Assembly (NCBI GenBank): GCA_031413815.1
Contig: JANOFU010000058.1
Coordinates: 1-64,000 of the forward strand
DNA from: JAGVSR01 sp031413815
GTDB lineage: Bacteria; Pseudomonadota; Alphaproteobacteria; Rhizobiales; Hyphomicrobiaceae
Length of the DNA stretch: 64,000 nucleotides
Direction of reading: 5' to 3'
The number at the start of each line of letters is the position of its first letter. Positions within the stretch are counted from its first letter, which is position 1. The notes below the pieces were generated by a model. The model was not told the origin of the DNA. It saw only the letters and a program-made list of their open reading frames with translations, and did not search any database. The position numbers and the translations under genes are program-made. This document shows positions 25,352-33,792 of this stretch, piece after piece.

Positions 25352-25870
25352 ATGCTATTGAAGACCATCCTTAGTGTGATCGCGATTGTCTCAATGACAC
25401 CAGCGGCGATTGCGGAACAAAAAACCGTTGTGTTTCCGTTTGACCTGTCCCTTCAGCAGAGGGAGGAGGACTTTTTCACGGGTCCAGCAAAGCCGTCACC
25501 CGAAGAAGCGGCGCGCTTGAAGGTTGTCAACGACGAGCTGGCCATGCTGGTCGGGAAGGACAGCCGCTACGACGTCATCGATCATTCTTCGATCTCAAAA
25601 GACATCGAAGCGGCCGCACCACTCAATGCGTGTAACGGCTGCGAGATCGACCTGTCGAAGAAGATCGGCGGGGAGATCGCGTTCACGGGGCTGATCGACA
25701 AAGCGTCTGCGACACTGCTCAATATGCAAATCGGAGTTCTCGACGTCGCGAGCGGAAAAGTTCTGAGGACTGCTTCCGTCGTCATCCAAGGCAACACTGA
25801 CGAAGCGTGGCTGCGCGCAGTGCGCTGGCTGATGAAAAACCGGCTGTCGGTAGAGGCCAAAGCGCAATGA
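25352..25870 (+). CDS. Exported DUF2380/DUF3280-like protein heading the cofactor operon
   Basis: 172 residues. GGAGG precedes the ATG at 25352, which begins a signal peptide (MLLKTILSVIAIVSMTPAAIAE). The mature protein is a compact domain (KTVVFPFDLSLQQREEDFF, then YDVIDHSSISKDIEA, and paired cysteines in NACNGCEIDLSKKIGGE), typical of the DUF2380/DUF3280 group found beside ABC transporters in methylotrophs. Function unknown. It overlaps the start of the binding-protein gene by 4 bases (ATGA), so the importer and this protein are coupled. Confidence 0.72.
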   Translation: MLLKTILSVIAIVSMTPAAIAEQKTVVFPFDLSLQQREEDFFTGPAKPSPEEAARLKVVNDELAMLVGKDSRYDVIDHSSISKDIEAAAPLNACNGCEIDLSKKIGGEIAFTGLIDKASATLLNMQIGVLDVASGKVLRTASVVIQGNTDEAWLRAVRWLMKNRLSVEAKAQ

Positions 25871-26868
25871 TTTCGCGCAGAACTTTTGTCGGTTCGGGTC
25901 TCGCACTTGCTGTGCTGCCTGCCGCTATGCCGGGCATGGGCGTCCTGCGCGCAGTCGCCGCCGATGGCAAGCTTCGCATCGCGTCCGTTAAATTTGGTTC
26001 GCTCGGCTGGCTGCTGGAAACAATCAAAGCGGAAGGGCTCGACAAAAAGCACGGCCTGTCGATCGACGTCGTTGAAATCGCCAACAATCAATCAAGTCCG
26101 ATTGCGCTTTATGGCGGCAGCGCGGACGTTGTGGTGAGCGATTGGACGTGGGCGCTGCGCCAGCGCGGCATGGGAGAAGCGATCAAGTTTGCGCCGTTTT
26201 CGTCGGCATTGGGCGCAGTGATGGTGCCGGACGCCTCGCCGATCAAGACGCTTGCAGAACTCAAAGGCAAACGGCTCGGCGTGGCCGGTTCGGCGATCGA
26301 CAAGAGTTGGTTGCTGCTGAGAGCTTATGCCAAGCGGTCTCTCGGTGAAGACTTGGCGGCTATAACGACACCGCAGTATGGGGCCGCTCCGTTGCTGGCC
26401 GAACAGATGAAAGACGGCCGGATTGATGCCGTCCTGAATTTCTGGACGTATGCCGCGCGGCTGGAAGGCGTTGGGTTCCGCCGATTGATTTCCATGGCCG
26501 ATGTGATGAAGGCGCTGGGAATTCCCCAGCCACCGGCACTTGTGGGCTTTATCTGGAAAGAGGCAGCGGTGCCCACTCTTGGGCCGGCGTTTACCGCGAT
26601 GCTCAAAGCTTCCCAAGAGGCCAATGCCATTCTGGCGACGTCCGATCCGGCATGGGACCGGTTGAAGCCGTTGATGAAGGCCGCAAGCGAGGCCGAGTTT
26701 GTGGCATTGCGCAATTGGTACCGGTCCGGTATCCCGGGGCCGTGGGGCGACGCCGACATGAAGGCCGCCGAAAAGATCATGGCGATCCTGGTAGAGAGCG
26801 GCGACACAGAACTGGTTGGCAATGGCACGCGCTTTGACCCCAAGCTCTTCCACACTTCCGGCACGTAA
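25867..26868 (+). CDS. ABC importer substrate-binding protein, taurine/nitrate/sulfonate (SsuA/TauA) type
   Basis: 333 residues. A Tat-like leader (MISRRTFVGSGLALAVLPAAMPG) is followed by an NMT1/SsuA-type binding fold: IASVKFGSLGWLLETIKAEGL, GSADVVVSDWTWAL and KGKRLGVAGSAIDKSWLLLRAYA. The real ligand is unknown; the SsuA family binds sulfonates, nitrate or pyrimidine precursors, and the operon context (methanofuran and pterin synthesis) points to something else or to a precursor. The ATG overlaps the preceding stop codon (ATGA). Confidence 0.88.
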   Translation: MISRRTFVGSGLALAVLPAAMPGMGVLRAVAADGKLRIASVKFGSLGWLLETIKAEGLDKKHGLSIDVVEIANNQSSPIALYGGSADVVVSDWTWALRQRGMGEAIKFAPFSSALGAVMVPDASPIKTLAELKGKRLGVAGSAIDKSWLLLRAYAKRSLGEDLAAITTPQYGAAPLLAEQMKDGRIDAVLNFWTYAARLEGVGFRRLISMADVMKALGIPQPPALVGFIWKEAAVPTLGPAFTAMLKASQEANAILATSDPAWDRLKPLMKAASEAEFVALRNWYRSGIPGPWGDADMKAAEKIMAILVESGDTELVGNGTRFDPKLFHTSGT

Positions 26869-27634
26869 GGCGGTCGAATCCGGCGCGTGGGCCGAGCGTC
26901 TCGGCTGGACGCTGGCGTCACTGGCCACGTTCGTTGCCCTGTGGGCACTCGCCGCCGAGATGGTTGGTAGCCGCCACTTGCCGGGGCCAATTGCAGTGTT
27001 CGACGTTGTGGTTCGGGAAGCCAGCACAGGTGTTCTGTGGACGCATCTGTTCGCGACACTATTGCGGGTAACAGCTGCTTTCACAGTGGCCATGTTTGTT
27101 GGAGCTGCGATTGGGCTGCTCATTGGCTCCAACAGGTTTGCCGACCGGTTTTTTGACAGTTGGCTGATCTTGTTCCTCAACCTGCCAGCGCTGGTCATCA
27201 TCGCGCTGTGTTACGTGTGGTTTGGGACCACGGAGTTAACGGCCATTCTCGCGGTTGCCATCAACAAAATCCCGAACGTCGCGGTGCAAATGCGCGAAGG
27301 CGCGCGCAGTTTGTCTAAAGATCTGACGGAAATGGCCCAGATCTATGGGTTCGGGAAATGGAAAACGTTGCGCCACGTGGTGATCCCGCAGCTGGCACCG
27401 TTCTGGGCGGCCGCCGCCCGGTCCGGATTGGCGCTCGTGTGGAAAATCGTTCTCGTCGTTGAGGCGCTGGGCGGACATTCGACGGGTGTCGGACATCAGA
27501 TCCATACGGCGTTTGGATCTTATGATGTGCCGCAGATTCTTGCGTATGCTCTGGCGTTCATTGTCGTCATTCAGATCGTCGAATTCGGCGTTCTGCAACC
27601 CTTGCAGGCAAGGGTCAACAAATGGCGGCGCTAG
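26822..27634 (+). CDS. ABC importer permease, SsuC/TauC type
   Basis: 270 residues with six hydrophobic segments and the conserved cytoplasmic EAA-loop region, EGARSLSKDLTEMAQIYGFG, before KTLRHVVIPQLAPFW. This is a binding-protein-dependent permease. Start ATG at 26822 lies inside the end of the binding-protein gene (47-base overlap); an in-frame TTG at 26816 is an alternative. The gene overlaps the ATPase gene by 13 bases, so the three importer genes are tightly coupled. Confidence 0.9.
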   Translation: MARALTPSSSTLPARKAVESGAWAERLGWTLASLATFVALWALAAEMVGSRHLPGPIAVFDVVVREASTGVLWTHLFATLLRVTAAFTVAMFVGAAIGLLIGSNRFADRFFDSWLILFLNLPALVIIALCYVWFGTTELTAILAVAINKIPNVAVQMREGARSLSKDLTEMAQIYGFGKWKTLRHVVIPQLAPFWAAAARSGLALVWKIVLVVEALGGHSTGVGHQIHTAFGSYDVPQILAYALAFIVVIQIVEFGVLQPLQARVNKWRR

Positions 27635-28359
27635 AGAAGGCGACGTTGGACCCATTGCGTGTCGAGTTGCAACGCAAGACGTTCCCGCCGGTGGGCGGAC
27701 GCGACGAACTGACGGTTTTGCAGAACGTCAGATTCGAGGTCAAGCCGCGGTCGTTTGTGGTGCTCACTGGGCCCTCAGGCTGCGGGAAGTCGACACTCCT
27801 CAACATCATTGCTGGTCTCGACAAGGACTACGAAGGACGCATTGATCTGGGGCACGGAACCCCGCGGGTGTCCTTTATCTTTCAGACCCCGCGCCTGCTG
27901 CCGTGGCGCACAGTGCGCGAAAATATCTCGCTTGCGCTGCCCGATGGCGATCCGCGCCACGCGCGCATTGACGAGATTTTGGAGCAAGTCGGCCTCACGC
28001 AAGCCGCAACCGCCTATCCGGAGCGCACGTCGCTTGGCATGCAGCGGCGTGCGGCACTGGCTCGCGGCTTTATCCAGGAACCTGATATCTTGTTCATGGA
28101 TGAACCGTTCGTGTCGCTCGATGACCCGACGGCGCAGGGCCTGCGCGAACTGCTCACAGGCCTGTGGAACCGCCGTCCGACGACCGTTCTGTTCGTGACG
28201 CATGACCGGTATGAGGCCGTGATGCTGGGCACCCGTATCTTGCGTCTGTCGGCTGGCTCTGCGAGTATCATCCACGACGACGAGGTGCGTTTGACGGCGG
28301 CAGACCGCACGGATCGCACCAAAGTGGTTGCCGAACAGCGGCGCATTTTTCAAGATTGA
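27622..28359 (+). CDS. ABC importer ATPase, SsuB/TauB type, atypical signature motif
   Basis: 245 residues with Walker A GPSGCGKST, Q-loop IFQTPRLLPWRTVREN, Walker B ILFMDEPFVSLD and a clear H-loop (LFVTHDRYEAV). The ABC signature, usually LSGGQ, reads TSLGMQRRAALARG: Gly in the second position and Met for the second Gly. This variant occurs in some TauB-type ATPases. Its stop codon overlaps the mfnB start (TGATG), tying the importer to the cofactor genes. Confidence 0.9.
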   Translation: MAALEKATLDPLRVELQRKTFPPVGGRDELTVLQNVRFEVKPRSFVVLTGPSGCGKSTLLNIIAGLDKDYEGRIDLGHGTPRVSFIFQTPRLLPWRTVRENISLALPDGDPRHARIDEILEQVGLTQAATAYPERTSLGMQRRAALARGFIQEPDILFMDEPFVSLDDPTAQGLRELLTGLWNRRPTTVLFVTHDRYEAVMLGTRILRLSAGSASIIHDDEVRLTAADRTDRTKVVAEQRRIFQD

Positions 28360-29102
28360 TGAGCCCTTTTATGATCCCCACGCGCGGGCAGGTCCGGTTC
28401 CTTGCCAGCGTCACGTCGGTTACCGAGGCGCGGCTAGCAGCGGCCAACGGCGCTGATATCATCGATTGCAAAGATCCAGCGTCCGGGGCGCTGGGCGCGT
28501 TGCCTCTGGCGGTCGTTCGCGCGATTGCGGCGGCGGCCACCGCTCCCGTCAGTGCCACCGTTGGTGATCTCACCCCAGATCCAGATACGATCTCCGCGGC
28601 TGTGTCCGCGATGGCGGCAACCGGCGTCGACTACGTCAAGGTTGGCTTCTTTCCGGGTGGCGATGCGGCCGCCACTATCGAAGCGCTGGGCTGTCTTCCG
28701 TTAGGTCCGGTTCGGCTCGTAGGCTTGCTGCTGGCGGATAAAAATCCCGATTTCCTGCTCATTGAGCACATGGCGTCCGCAGGCTTTGCCGGCGTGATGC
28801 TGGACACGGCCGGCAAAGCCGCTGGCGCGCTGCCTGATGTGCTGGCGGGTCAGGACCTTCAGGGCTTCGTCGATCGCGCCCATTCATCAGGATTGCTGGC
28901 CGGGCTTGCAGGCGCGTTGCGATTGCGCCATATCCCGGCGCTCGCAGCCTTGCAGCCGGACATTCTCGGGTTCAGGGGCGCGCTGTGCCGGGATCTTGCA
29001 CGCTCCGGCGAGATCGACGCGAGCGCTGTTTGCGCGGTGCGCGATGAGCTTTCAAAGTTCCGGGTGCACGGACCACTGACCAAGGCAGATGCCGCCGAAT
29101 GA
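28359..29102 (+). CDS. mfnB: (5-formylfuran-3-yl)methyl phosphate synthase, methanofuran synthesis
   Basis: 247 residues of the MfnB (DUF556) family, which makes the furan phosphate of methanofuran from two glyceraldehyde-3-phosphate. The family block around the catalytic lysine is clear: IIDCKDPASGALGA with Lys38, then VSATVGDLTPDPDTI and YVKVGFFPGGDA. The start is the ATG at 28359, sharing its A with the ATPase stop (TGATG); an in-frame TTG at 28356 is possible. Next gene is coupled by ATGA. Cytoplasmic enzyme feeding the Fhc cofactor. Confidence 0.92.
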   Translation: MSPFMIPTRGQVRFLASVTSVTEARLAAANGADIIDCKDPASGALGALPLAVVRAIAAAATAPVSATVGDLTPDPDTISAAVSAMAATGVDYVKVGFFPGGDAAATIEALGCLPLGPVRLVGLLLADKNPDFLLIEHMASAGFAGVMLDTAGKAAGALPDVLAGQDLQGFVDRAHSSGLLAGLAGALRLRHIPALAALQPDILGFRGALCRDLARSGEIDASAVCAVRDELSKFRVHGPLTKADAAE

Positions 29103-29509
29103 CAGATCGCACCAAGACCATGGGCACGACAGCGGCCAAGACGGCGGTGGCCCCACACGGCAGCGATTGCATTTTCGTGCGGGAGTACGTGATCGACTGC
29201 AACATTGGAATCTATGCCGAAGAAAAAGGTGTGACGCAGAAAGTGCGTTTGTCGGTCGATGCGTTCCTTGCGCCGGGCGTCAAGAGCACGGTCGATGAAA
29301 TGGTGGAGGTGCCGTCCTACACCGACATCATCGACGCCATCGGCGAGATTATCTTGCGCGGTCATATCAATCTTGTTGAGACTTTTGCCGAAGACATTGC
29401 CCGCATGATGCTGCGCGACGCGCGCATCGGAAGCATCTTCATTAAAATCGAGAAGCTCGAGCGCGGCCCCATTCGCGGCGTCGAGATCTACCGTACCCGG
29501 GATGCGTGA
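29099..29509 (+). CDS. Dihydroneopterin aldolase-like protein
   Basis: 136 residues. After an N-terminal extension of about 25, the FolB fold is clear: CIFVREYVIDCNIGIYAEEKG, SVPSYTDIIDAIGEIIL-like region (PSYTDIIDAIGEII), ETFAEDIARMML and SIFIKIEKLERG. FolB cleaves dihydroneopterin to a hydroxymethyl pterin; in this operon it probably makes the pterin part of H4MPT rather than, or besides, folate. This is inference from context. Starts at ATG 29099, coupled by ATGA to mfnB, and ends GTGA-overlapped with mfnE. Confidence 0.85.
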   Translation: MTDRTKTMGTTAAKTAVAPHGSDCIFVREYVIDCNIGIYAEEKGVTQKVRLSVDAFLAPGVKSTVDEMVEVPSYTDIIDAIGEIILRGHINLVETFAEDIARMMLRDARIGSIFIKIEKLERGPIRGVEIYRTRDA

Positions 29510-30120
29510 GCGTGGCACCGCTCGTCCTCAAGTTGGGCGGGAGCTTGTTTGAAAGCGGACAGCTTGGCGATGTCCTCAACGTTGTTGTTCAAAGCACACG
29601 GCCACTCGTGATCGTTCCGGGTGGGGGACCGTTTGCCGATGCGGTTCGGGCAGCGCAGCGTGATATTGGGTTTTCAGATCAGATGGCGCACCGCATGGCC
29701 GTGCTTGCTATGCAGCAGATGGCTTTGCTCATTGCCGACCTGCAACCCAAGTTCACGGCGGCAACGTCCATTGCGGACTTTCAAAGCGCCTGGGCGGCCG
29801 GCCAAACTCCAGTGTGGTCGCCGTTCGAGATGGTCGATGCGGATGCCGGACTGCCGCGCACCTGGTCGATGACTTCGGACGGTCTAGCAGCGTGGCTGGC
29901 GACCCGGCTTGAAGGCGCGAGCGTCGCGCTCGTCAAGTCTTGTGCGGTTCCGCGGAACGCCACAGCTCAAACGCTCGCCGAGGACTCAACCGTTGACGCT
30001 GAGTTTGCGCGCATCGTGTCCCAATCGGCGCTCGACTGGCAGGTCATCGGTGCGGGTGACACTCAACGTCTATCCAAGCTGCTTTTGACCAACCCGGGCG
30101 ACGAGCCGCGGCTGATTTAA
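29506..30120 (+). CDS. mfnE: Amino acid kinase-family protein, probable methanofuran-synthesis kinase MfnE
   Basis: 204 residues of the amino-acid kinase fold. The N-terminal LKLGGSLFESGQL and VPGGGPFADAVR glycine loops bind ATP. In methanogens MfnE phosphorylates the aminomethylfuran phosphate to a pyrophosphate. Starts at GTG 29506, sharing bases with the folB-like stop codon. The operon position after mfnB and the family make the assignment reasonable; activity is unproven here. 55 bases separate it from the next gene. Confidence 0.85.
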   Translation: MSVAPLVLKLGGSLFESGQLGDVLNVVVQSTRPLVIVPGGGPFADAVRAAQRDIGFSDQMAHRMAVLAMQQMALLIADLQPKFTAATSIADFQSAWAAGQTPVWSPFEMVDADAGLPRTWSMTSDGLAAWLATRLEGASVALVKSCAVPRNATAQTLAEDSTVDAEFARIVSQSALDWQVIGAGDTQRLSKLLLTNPGDEPRLI

Positions 30121-30175
30121 GTCTGGCACCGTCATGCCATCGACGGGCCGCGTGCGGCATGGTAGGGGCCTTTGC

Positions 30176-30736
30176 ATGGCAAAAGACAAAGTAAAAACAC
30201 CACGCTTCGGCTGGGCGCTGACGGGTTCCGGCCACTTCTTCAAGGAAAGCCTTGCAATCATGCGCGGGCTTCCTGACCTCGACGTGTTCTTATCGAGTGC
30301 GGCGGAAGAGGTGCTCCGAATGTACAAGCAGGAGCTTGATCTTCCTCAGACCACGCGCATCTTTAAAGACAAGACTGCGAGTTCGGCACCCGTCGGCAAT
30401 TTCTATTACGGCGTCTATCATACACTGATCTTAGGACCAGCGACATCAAACACCGTCGCTAAATGCGTCTACGGCATCTCCGACAATCTCGCGACGAATG
30501 TGTTCGCGCAGGCTGGCAAGTGCCGCGTTCCAGCGATTGTGTTTGCTTGCGATACGGCCCCCGTCATGGACACCGAAGCGCCCAAGGGCATGGTCAAAGT
30601 CTATCCGCGCCGCATCGATTTGGAAAATACGGAAAAGCTCAAAACCTTCGAGGACACGACAGTGGCAGAAACCCTCGGAGAGTTTGAGGCGGCGATCGAG
30701 GCGCGGGTGGCATGGCTCAAAAGCTCCTCTTCCTGA
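30176..30736 (+). CDS. HFCD-type flavoprotein, probable dihydromethanopterin reductase-like protein
   Basis: 186 residues beginning MAKDKVKTPRFGWALTGSGH. It fits the flavoprotein family (FMN-binding, homologous to archaeal DmrB): FGWALTGSGHFFKES gives the phosphate-binding loop and LILGPATSNTVAKCVYGISDN the central motif. The likely role is reduction of dihydromethanopterin to H4MPT; DmrB-like reductase versus generic flavoprotein cannot be separated by eye. GTAGGGG seven bases before the ATG at 30176 decides this start over an in-frame ATG at 30134. Confidence 0.78.
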   Translation: MAKDKVKTPRFGWALTGSGHFFKESLAIMRGLPDLDVFLSSAAEEVLRMYKQELDLPQTTRIFKDKTASSAPVGNFYYGVYHTLILGPATSNTVAKCVYGISDNLATNVFAQAGKCRVPAIVFACDTAPVMDTEAPKGMVKVYPRRIDLENTEKLKTFEDTTVAETLGEFEAAIEARVAWLKSSSS

Positions 30737-32169
30737 CCGGCCACTTGGCCGAGCCGCGCCTGACGCAAACGGTGGCCGAGGTTGGGCTGCCGGACGGCTC
30801 GTGGCGCGTGCACAACATCGGCATCAAAGTGGCGGCGTTGATGACGGAAGCGATTGTCCGCAATCGCCTTAAGGGTCCGCTTGCGGCTGATCGTGTCATT
30901 CTGCCGGGACGCTGCCGCATGGATCTGAAAAGTCTCAGCGACCACTTCGGAGTGCCGTTTGAACGCGGGCCGGACGAGCTGGTGGATGTGCCGCAATATC
31001 TCGGCAAGGGTGGCAAGCCGCCGGATTTGTCGAAGCACGATCTGCGGATTTTCGCCGAGATCATCGATGCGCCAGGGCTTGAGGTGGAAGCGATCGTGGC
31101 GCGAGCGCTGGAACACAAGGAAGCGGGCGCCGACGTTATCGACATCGGTTGTCAGCCGGATGTGCCGTTTCCGCAGTTGGAAGAGGTTGTCGGAGCGCTG
31201 AAGGCGGTGCGGCTCAAGGTCAGCGTTGATTCAGGCGATGTCGACGAGCTGCGCCGCGCTGCTCGTGCGGGAGCTGACTACGTTTTGTCGCTTGATGAGA
31301 CGTCCCTTGATGCGGTGGCCGGCACCACATGCGTGCCGATCCTGGTGCCCAAGCCGCACGGCGACTTAGCGTCCCTCATTCGCGCGGTCGATTTGGCGAG
31401 GAAAAACGGCATTCCGCATATTGCCGATCCGATCCTGGATCCGATCCACTTCGGATTCACTGTGTCGATTGAGCGCTATGCAGAGCTGCGCCGCCAGCGG
31501 CCGGATACCGAAATCCTGATGGGCACCGGCAATCTGACCGAGTTGACGGACGCCGACAGTCAGGGCGTGACCGCGATGCTTCTCGGGATTTGTTCAGAAC
31601 TGCGCATCCAGAATGTACTGATCGTGCAGGTGTCGCCCCACACACGCCGGACGGTGGAAGAGCACGACGCCGTGCGCCGCCTGATGTTTCGCGCGCGCGA
31701 AGATCAAAGTCTGCCGAAAGGCTACGGCGGCGGTCTGCTGGGGTTGCACGATCTGCGGCCGTTCCCGGTGTCGAGTGAGGAGATCGCCAAAGGTGCTTCC
31801 GGGGTGCGCGACGCCAACTTCCGCATCGAAGTGGCGAATGATGGCGTGCACATCTACAATCGCGACGGCCACCACGTCGCCAAGGATCCGTTTGACCTTT
31901 ATTCCAAACTCGGCGTCGAGGCCGATGGCAGTCACGCGTTCTATTTGGGGTATGAGTTGGCCAAAGCGGAAATCGCGCTCGCTCTGGGCAAGCGCTACGC
32001 GCAAGACAATCCACTCGATTGGGGAATTGCGGCCGACAGAAAGAGCGACGATCTGATCCGGCACGCACCGGAAGGCGCAACGCTGAAAGCCGCCAAAGAG
32101 GCCAAAGCCAAAGCTGCAAAAGAGAAAAGCCATGCCAAGGATCGTGGAAACGATCGTGACGACGGTTGA
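30712..32169 (+). CDS. Dihydropteroate synthase-like protein of the H4MPT cluster (DUF6513-type)
   Basis: 485 residues. A DUF6513-type N-terminal part (about 1-110) is followed by a TIM-barrel domain related to dihydropteroate synthase: GADVIDIGCQPDVPFPQLEEV, LKVSVDSGDVDELRRAARAG, VLSLDETSLDAV, HIADPILDPIHFGFT. Homologues are present in methanogens and H4MPT-using bacteria and probably attach the aminobenzoate-derived side chain to the pterin; that is inference. The C-terminus is a Lys/Ala-rich tail (about 455-485). ATG overlaps the flavoprotein gene by 25 bases; next gene starts inside its end. Confidence 0.85.
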   Translation: MAQKLLFLTGHLAEPRLTQTVAEVGLPDGSWRVHNIGIKVAALMTEAIVRNRLKGPLAADRVILPGRCRMDLKSLSDHFGVPFERGPDELVDVPQYLGKGGKPPDLSKHDLRIFAEIIDAPGLEVEAIVARALEHKEAGADVIDIGCQPDVPFPQLEEVVGALKAVRLKVSVDSGDVDELRRAARAGADYVLSLDETSLDAVAGTTCVPILVPKPHGDLASLIRAVDLARKNGIPHIADPILDPIHFGFTVSIERYAELRRQRPDTEILMGTGNLTELTDADSQGVTAMLLGICSELRIQNVLIVQVSPHTRRTVEEHDAVRRLMFRAREDQSLPKGYGGGLLGLHDLRPFPVSSEEIAKGASGVRDANFRIEVANDGVHIYNRDGHHVAKDPFDLYSKLGVEADGSHAFYLGYELAKAEIALALGKRYAQDNPLDWGIAADRKSDDLIRHAPEGATLKAAKEAKAKAAKEKSHAKDRGNDRDDG

Positions 32170-32716
32170 CGCCGCGGGTGATGTGCACATTGCCCCGCTC
32201 GGTTTGATCGAGGATGGAGGAGGGTGGATCATCGCGCCGTTCAAGCCGTCGCGCACGCTCGACAATTTGACCGCCAACCCGTTTGCCGTGGCCAGCCATA
32301 CCGGCGACGTTCGCGTGTTTGCGGGGTGCATCACGGGCCGCAAGTCGTGGCCACATAAGCCAGCGAAGACGGGCAACGGCGTCTATCTTGAGAGCGCCTT
32401 ATCGCACTGGGAGCTGGTGGTGGATCGCGTATCGGATGACGCACAACGGCCGCGGTTTCATTGCCGGGTGGCAAAGGTGGTCACTCATGCGCCGTGGGGC
32501 GGGTTCAATCGGGCGCAAGCCGCCGTGTTAGAACTTGCCGTGCTATCGACGCGGCTGACCATGCTGCCGCCGGAGAAGGTCGAGGGCGAGTTGAAGTACC
32601 TGGAAATTGCGATTGCCAAGACGGCGGGCCCGCGTGAACTCGAAGCCTGGGGCTGGCTGATGGAGCGCATCGACGCCTGGCGGCGTGGCGATCGGGAAGC
32701 AGCGAAGAAGAACTAG
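32132..32716 (+). CDS. DUF447 protein of the H4MPT cluster
   Basis: 194 residues of the DUF447 family, which has an FMN-binding split-barrel look (IVETIVTTVDAAGDVHIAPLG, NPFAVASHTGDVRVFAGCI) followed by a helical C-terminal part. The family co-occurs with H4MPT genes in methylotrophs and archaea; its reaction is not established, and a flavin-linked step is a plausible guess. Starts within the end of the DHPS-like gene (38-base overlap). It is the last gene of the cofactor operon; the AbiEii-type gene begins 27 bases later. Confidence 0.85.
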   Translation: MPRIVETIVTTVDAAGDVHIAPLGLIEDGGGWIIAPFKPSRTLDNLTANPFAVASHTGDVRVFAGCITGRKSWPHKPAKTGNGVYLESALSHWELVVDRVSDDAQRPRFHCRVAKVVTHAPWGGFNRAQAAVLELAVLSTRLTMLPPEKVEGELKYLEIAIAKTAGPRELEAWGWLMERIDAWRRGDREAAKKN

Positions 32717-32743
32717 GCGGAAGCGGAAGGCAGATCAAACGGC

Positions 32744-33439
32744 ATGGCTCGACCACCCAAGCCAAAGCTCGAAGCGACGCTCCGGCCGAAACTGAGCAGT
32801 CTTCCGCAAGCTCAGAGACGGCTGTGGCCTGAGTTGTCCGCGACGCCACCTAAATTCAGATTGGCCGGTGGAACGACGCTCGCACTGCATCTCGGCCATC
32901 GGGCGTCGATTGACTTCGATTTCTTTGCGTTCGAGGCCGTGGATACCGTTCGTCTCTTGGCGACGGTGCCCTACCTTATTGGAGCCCGCACCGTTCAGAT
33001 TGACGTCAACAGGCTCACCGTCGTGGTTGATCGGGATGGTCCTGTTAGCATTTCGTTCTTTGGAATGCCGAAGCTGCACCCTGTCGCGCCAGCTGTGCCA
33101 GTCAGCGGAACCGACATGAAAATCGCAAACCTTATCGAAATTGCAGCGTTCAAAGCAGCCGTTATTCCTCAGCGGATTGAGGTCAAAGACTACTTGGATA
33201 TCGCAGCCCTCCTTGGTAAAACTGATATCGCATTGATCGATATGCTTGCTGCTGCCGCAAAACTCTATGGCGATCAATATAATCCGTTGACGACATTGCA
33301 AGCGTTGAGCGACATGCATAACCCAGGCTTGGCCGGGTTGCCTGCCGTTCAAAAGCGATCCCTCCGAACGGCTGTCGCGGCACTCGACCCCAACATCCTC
33401 TTGGCAGCGATGCGCAAAGCAAATATCAAAGGCAGATGA
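32744..33439 (+). CDS. AbiEii/AbiGii-type nucleotidyltransferase (toxin family)
   Basis: 231 residues. The nucleotidyltransferase core is at the N-terminus: AGGTTLALHLGHR (41-53) and SIDFDFF (55-61) give the G-S/T and D-x-D metal site of the AbiEii family, and the central VKDYLDIAALL is also typical. In AbiE systems this domain acts as a growth-arresting toxin with an AbiEi antitoxin; no such antitoxin (wHTH) gene is next to it here, so function is uncertain. Start ATG is 27 bases after the DUF447 stop codon, and a small partner overlaps its end by 4 bases. Confidence 0.8.
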   Translation: MARPPKPKLEATLRPKLSSLPQAQRRLWPELSATPPKFRLAGGTTLALHLGHRASIDFDFFAFEAVDTVRLLATVPYLIGARTVQIDVNRLTVVVDRDGPVSISFFGMPKLHPVAPAVPVSGTDMKIANLIEIAAFKAAVIPQRIEVKDYLDIAALLGKTDIALIDMLAAAAKLYGDQYNPLTTLQALSDMHNPGLAGLPAVQKRSLRTAVAALDPNILLAAMRKANIKGR

Positions 33440-33771
33440 TCAGGCCCACGAACCTGGTACGAGCCCCACGGCCAACGAAGGCGCTGTTGGCATTGGCGCA
33501 GCGAGTCATCTGGTTTGAGAGTCCGGACGAGGCACTGGCGAACCCGGTTCGCTTCCTGTGCTATCTGATGGCGCGGTCAACACCGGAAGATCTGGCCATT
33601 GCTGCCAGAACCTTCAGCACGTCTGACTTCAGGAACGCGCTGCGGACCGCGCCGCCTGGAATTCTTAGCCGCCGCGCTTGGCTGTACTGGAACCTCGTTC
33701 TCGAAGGGCACGCGCGCCGCCCTATGCCGAGGCGGTTCGAAGATGTGGCACCGCTCAGTCCTTGGGTCTGA
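33436..33771 (+). CDS. Small partner of the AbiEii-like gene, unknown function
   Basis: 111 residues, ATGA-coupled to the nucleotidyltransferase gene. It is mainly helical, with WFESPDEALANPVRFLCYLM early and GILSRRAWLYWNLVL late, followed by PMPRR. A short protein of this pattern often lies beside AbiEii-like genes in alphaproteobacteria, so an antitoxin or modulator role is plausible, but I know no demonstrated activity. Its content does not resemble the classical AbiEi antitoxin. Confidence 0.7.
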   Translation: MIRPTNLVRAPRPTKALLALAQRVIWFESPDEALANPVRFLCYLMARSTPEDLAIAARTFSTSDFRNALRTAPPGILSRRAWLYWNLVLEGHARRPMPRRFEDVAPLSPWV

Positions 33772-33792
33772 ACACGGTTGCCACTCATGCCT

